A DNA stretch of 64,000 nucleotides. Origin: Bosea sp. AS-1 (GTDB lineage Bacteria > Pseudomonadota > Alphaproteobacteria > Rhizobiales > Beijerinckiaceae). A model generated the notes under the pieces. The model was not told where the DNA came from and ran no database searches. It saw only the letters and a program-made list of their open reading frames with translations. Below, piece by piece: positions 61,465 through 64,000 of the stretch; positions within the stretch are counted from its first letter, which is position 1, and the number at the start of each line of letters is the position of its first letter. Location of the stretch: positions 530,501-594,500 of the forward strand of contig NZ_CP022372.1 of the NCBI RefSeq assembly GCF_002220095.1. Direction: 5' to 3'. The translations under genes and the position numbers were made by a program.

Positions 61465-62203
61465 AGCTCCCGAGATAGGCTTCGCGGACCTTGTCGTCCC
61501 TGGCGACGTCGGCCGGCAAACCCTGGAAGATCAGCTCGCCGGCCGCCAACACTACGACGCGCCTGGCGAAGCGGAAGACCAGGTCCATGTCATGCTCGAT
61601 CATCAGCACGGCGAGGGAGGCGGGGAGCCGCTCCAGAGCCCGCTCGATCAGCGGCGTGTCGGAGGAGGGCACACCGGCGGCCGGTTCGTCGAGCAGCAGC
61701 ACCTTCGGGCGCTGGGCCATGGCTATGGCGATCTCGAGCAGGCGCTGCTGACCATAAGCGATCTCGACCACCTTGCGGCGAGCGATGTCGGTGAGGCCGA
61801 GCGTCGCCAGGATGTCGGCAGCCTCGTCGGCTGCCGCGCTGTTGCCGTGGAAGCGGGCAAGGATGCGCGTCGCGCGGCCCTGCCGCTGCAGGATGGCCAT
61901 GACAACGTGCTCCTCCGGCGTCATGTCCGGGAAGAGCCGGGTGACCTGGAAGGTTCGGACAAGGCCGCGGCGCACGCGCGCGACGGCGCCCTGACGCGTG
62001 ATGTCCTCACCCATCAGATGGACCGTGCCGGCGCTCGGCGGGATGCGCCCGGTGACGAGGTTGACGAAGGTGGTCTTGCCCGCGCCGTTGGGGCCGATCA
62101 GGGCGAGCCTCTCGCCCTCCGCCATGGCGATGGAGACGTCGTGGTTGACCTTGAGCCCGCCGAAGGACTTCGACAGATGGGCGACTTCGAAGACCGCGCT
62201 CAT
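61445..62203 (-). CDS. Liv-type ABC ATPase, LivG-like (second system)
   Basis: ATPase of 252 residues: Walker A GPNGAGKTT, IAYGQQRLLEIAIAM in place of LSGGQ, Walker B LLLDEPAAGVPSSD. Starts in a 4-base overlap with the LivM-type gene. Confidence 0.92.
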   Translation of the reverse strand: MSAVFEVAHLSKSFGGLKVNHDVSIAMAEGERLALIGPNGAGKTTFVNLVTGRIPPSAGTVHLMGEDITRQGAVARVRRGLVRTFQVTRLFPDMTPEEHVVMAILQRQGRATRILARFHGNSAAADEAADILATLGLTDIARRKVVEIAYGQQRLLEIAIAMAQRPKVLLLDEPAAGVPSSDTPLIERALERLPASLAVLMIEHDMDLVFRFARRVVVLAAGELIFQGLPADVARDDKVREAYLGSYAHAGS

Positions 62204-63207
62204 GGCCTCGTCCTCCGCGAGCCGCGCGTCAGGATGCGGGCCGCCTCGTCGAGCGTGCCGGAGAGCCCGCGCGGGGCGAAGAGCACGATGGCGATCAGCA
62301 GCGCACCGACCAGCGTCATCCAGTGGAAAGGGTTGATCGCGGCTATGACATGCTCGACCGCCATGAAGGCCACGGTGCCGATCAGCGCGCCGTAGAGATT
62401 GCCGAGGCCGCCGAGCACGAGCATGACCAGCGCATTGGCGGACAGCTCGAAGCTGACGCTGTCCAGGCCGACGACCTGGGTCGCGATGGCGCCGAGCGCG
62501 CCGCCCATGCCGGCGACTGCGCCGGAAATCACGAACATCCTGAGCAGCACCGGGAAGGCGGAGATGCCGAGCGCGCTCACCCGCAGCGGATCCTCCTTGA
62601 GGCCGCGGCAGACCATGCCGAAAGGCGAGCGGACTAGGAGCTTCAGCGCGATGAAGACGATGACCAGCAGGCCGAGCCCGAAGAGATAGGCCGCGCGACC
62701 CCAGAGATCGAACTCGAACAGGCCGAAGAGCGGAGCCGGGACCATGCCGGAGAGGCCGTCGCTGCCGCCCGTGATGGAATAGGCCTTGTTGGCGGCCTCA
62801 TGCAGCAGCTGGACGATGGCGATGGAGAGAACGAGCTGCGGCAGCCCGTGCGCCCGCAGCATGATCGCTCCGCTCAGGAGACCCGTGACGGCGCCAGCCG
62901 CGGCCCCGATCAGGATGAGCAGGAAGGGCTCGGTCACGCCATTGAGGCAGGCGATGCCGGCGGCATAGGCGCCGGCCCCGTAGAGCGCGGCCTGCCCGAG
63001 CGAGGCGATGCCGCAATAGCCGGTGATGAGGTCGAGCGAAAGCACGAGCAGGGCGACCGAGATCACCCGCGTCAGGAAGGAGAGATTGTCGGGGAAGAGC
63101 CAGTAGCCGGCGAGCCCCGCGACGACGATCAGGCCGATGCCGAAAAGGTCGCGGCCGAGGCTGCGCGGGGGCAGAGGAGCCGATGGTGTGGAAGGCTGGG
63201 CCATCAC
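62200..63207 (-). CDS. Liv-type ABC permease, LivM-like (second system)
   Basis: Membrane subunit of 335 residues with about nine hydrophobic segments; LDLITGYCGIASLGQAALYGAGAYAAG is the LivM entry motif and GGLGNLYGALIGTVAFM lies near the C-terminus. Overlaps the LivH-type gene by 4 bases. Start at one of two adjacent ATGs. Confidence 0.92.
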   Translation of the reverse strand: MMAQPSTPSAPLPPRSLGRDLFGIGLIVVAGLAGYWLFPDNLSFLTRVISVALLVLSLDLITGYCGIASLGQAALYGAGAYAAGIACLNGVTEPFLLILIGAAAGAVTGLLSGAIMLRAHGLPQLVLSIAIVQLLHEAANKAYSITGGSDGLSGMVPAPLFGLFEFDLWGRAAYLFGLGLLVIVFIALKLLVRSPFGMVCRGLKEDPLRVSALGISAFPVLLRMFVISGAVAGMGGALGAIATQVVGLDSVSFELSANALVMLVLGGLGNLYGALIGTVAFMAVEHVIAAINPFHWMTLVGALLIAIVLFAPRGLSGTLDEAARILTRGSRRTRP

Positions 63208-64000
63208 TGCGCCCGCCCCATCAGGCCACGGGGAAAGGCGCAGACCACGAGGATCACCGCGAGATAGAAGAAGAAATTGCCGAAATCGGGCATGAGATAG
63301 CGACCCGTCACGTCGATCGCCCCCAGGAGCAGGCAGGCGGCGAGCGCGCCGGGGATCGAGCCGGCCCCGCCAACGGAGACGACGACAAGGAAGGTCACCA
63401 TGTAGCGCAGGGCGTAATAGGGCTCGATCGGCAGGAATTCGGCGCCGACCACGCCGCCAAAGGCCGCGAGCCCGATGGCGAGCGCGAAGCTTGCGGCATA
63501 GATCAGCTCGGTACGCACGCCGAGCGCCCGCGACATCGGTGCATTCTCGACGGCGGCCCGCAGATGGATGCCGAAGCCGGTGCGCTCGATCAGGAACCAG
63601 AGACCGCCCGCGACGACGAGACCGCTCGCGATCACGAAGAGGCGATGCCCCGCGATGCTGCGGAAGCCGAGATCGACCGGCTGCGCCAGTTCGGCCGGTA
63701 GCGGAATCGTCTTCAGCGTCGGGCCGAAGAAGTAGTTGGTGATGCCGATGACGCAGAAGGTGATGCCGATGGTCATCAGTACCTGCGAAAGCTCGCTCCG
63801 GTCATAGATGCGGCGGAAGAGCAGGCGCTCGAGCGGGATCGCGATCAGAACCGTGCCGATGACGGCGAGCACGATGCCGAAGGCATAGCCGAGGCCAAGG
63901 TCGCGGGCGACATAGGAGGCGATGTAGCCGCCGATCATGGCGAAGGCGCCATGCGCCAGGTTGACCAGCCGCATCAAGCCCATCGTCAACGACAGGCCGA
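63204..64000 (-). CDS. Liv-type ABC permease, LivH-like, 5' end cut by the window edge
   Basis: Partial membrane subunit: the visible part ends at 63204 and continues past the right edge. It contains SLTMGLMRLVNLAHGAFAMIGGYIASYV, which in complete relatives lies 20-40 residues after the start, so only a short N-terminal piece is missing. A late motif reads VSVGGAGSIPGALAACLLLGAID. Operon partner of the LivM-, LivG- and LivF-type genes; the binding protein is presumably beyond the edge. Confidence 0.9.
   Translation of the reverse strand, partial: GLSLTMGLMRLVNLAHGAFAMIGGYIASYVARDLGLGYAFGIVLAVIGTVLIAIPLERLLFRRIYDRSELSQVLMTIGITFCVIGITNYFFGPTLKTIPLPAELAQPVDLGFRSIAGHRLFVIASGLVVAGGLWFLIERTGFGIHLRAAVENAPMSRALGVRTELIYAASFALAIGLAAFGGVVGAEFLPIEPYYALRYMVTFLVVVSVGGAGSIPGALAACLLLGAIDVTGRYLMPDFGNFFFYLAVILVVCAFPRGLMGRAQ

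Overview
The window reads as ordinary chromosome of a high-GC alphaproteobacterium of the order Hyphomicrobiales. The combination of a complete periplasmic Sox sulfur-oxidation system, a urea-uptake plus urease block, a de novo NAD operon under an NrtR-type regulator and many ABC importers would fit a Bosea-like soil or water chemolithoheterotroph. The genus is an inference from gene content, not a database result. No rRNA, tRNA, CRISPR array, transposase, phage gene or plasmid origin was seen, and genes are packed tightly, often with 1, 4 or 8 base overlaps.

Layout. (1) 0.3-10.7 kb: a catabolic locus with an enolase-superfamily enzyme, an NAD-dependent epimerase/dehydratase, a RidA protein, a peptide/opine-type ABC importer that lacks its own ATPases, a GntR/FCD regulator, a ThDP-dependent acetolactate-synthase-like enzyme, a kynurenine-formamidase-like hydrolase and a cupin. 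ATTGG/TTTGG motifs repeated at 10-11 bp steps occur at three promoters of this locus. (2) 10.7-15.1 kb, minus strand: nrtR-nadA-nadB-nadC, with two inverted repeats before nadA. (3) 15.4-26.9 kb: urtABCDE followed by ureD-ureA-ureJ-ureB-ureC-ureE-ureF-ureG. A sigma-54 type promoter sits in front of urtA, and a palindromic intergenic repeat is inserted between urtD and urtE. (4) 26.9-41.3 kb: the sulfur-oxidation island. It holds soxW, soxS-soxR-soxT, a second ArsR-family repressor with a split YeeE/YedE pair, a rhodanese, a SoxH-like hydrolase, soxAX on the minus strand and soxYZBCD on the plus strand, then a small cytochrome, a Tat-exported DsrE-like protein, the flavocytochrome c sulfide dehydrogenase flavoprotein (soxF) and a c550-like cytochrome, closed by a good intrinsic terminator. 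(5) 41.3-50.3 kb: a sugar-type ABC importer operon with a SIS-domain sugar isomerase/deaminase, a PfkB kinase and an argininosuccinate-lyase-superfamily enzyme, under a divergent ROK repressor with a clear palindromic operator. (6) 50.4-56.4 kb: a branched-chain-amino-acid-type importer whose two permeases are fused, divergent from a ferredoxin-NADP reductase. (7) 56.6-64 kb: an orphan molybdenum hydroxylase large subunit, a gamma-glutamyltransferase, and a second Liv-type importer running off the right edge.

How it fits together. Urea is imported by Urt and hydrolysed by urease, probably under nitrogen control. Thiosulfate, sulfide or sulfane sulfur is oxidised in the periplasm on SoxYZ with electrons passed to small c cytochromes. 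Two ArsR-family repressors each keep a pair of cysteines 66 residues apart, the spacing of the persulfide sensors BigR and SqrR. The most unusual unit is the ROK-controlled operon: it looks like an amino-sugar or Amadori-compound pathway in which the usual deacetylase is absent and an ArgH-superfamily lyase is present, suggesting release of fumarate from an N-linked aspartate-sugar type compound. That chemistry is a hypothesis only.
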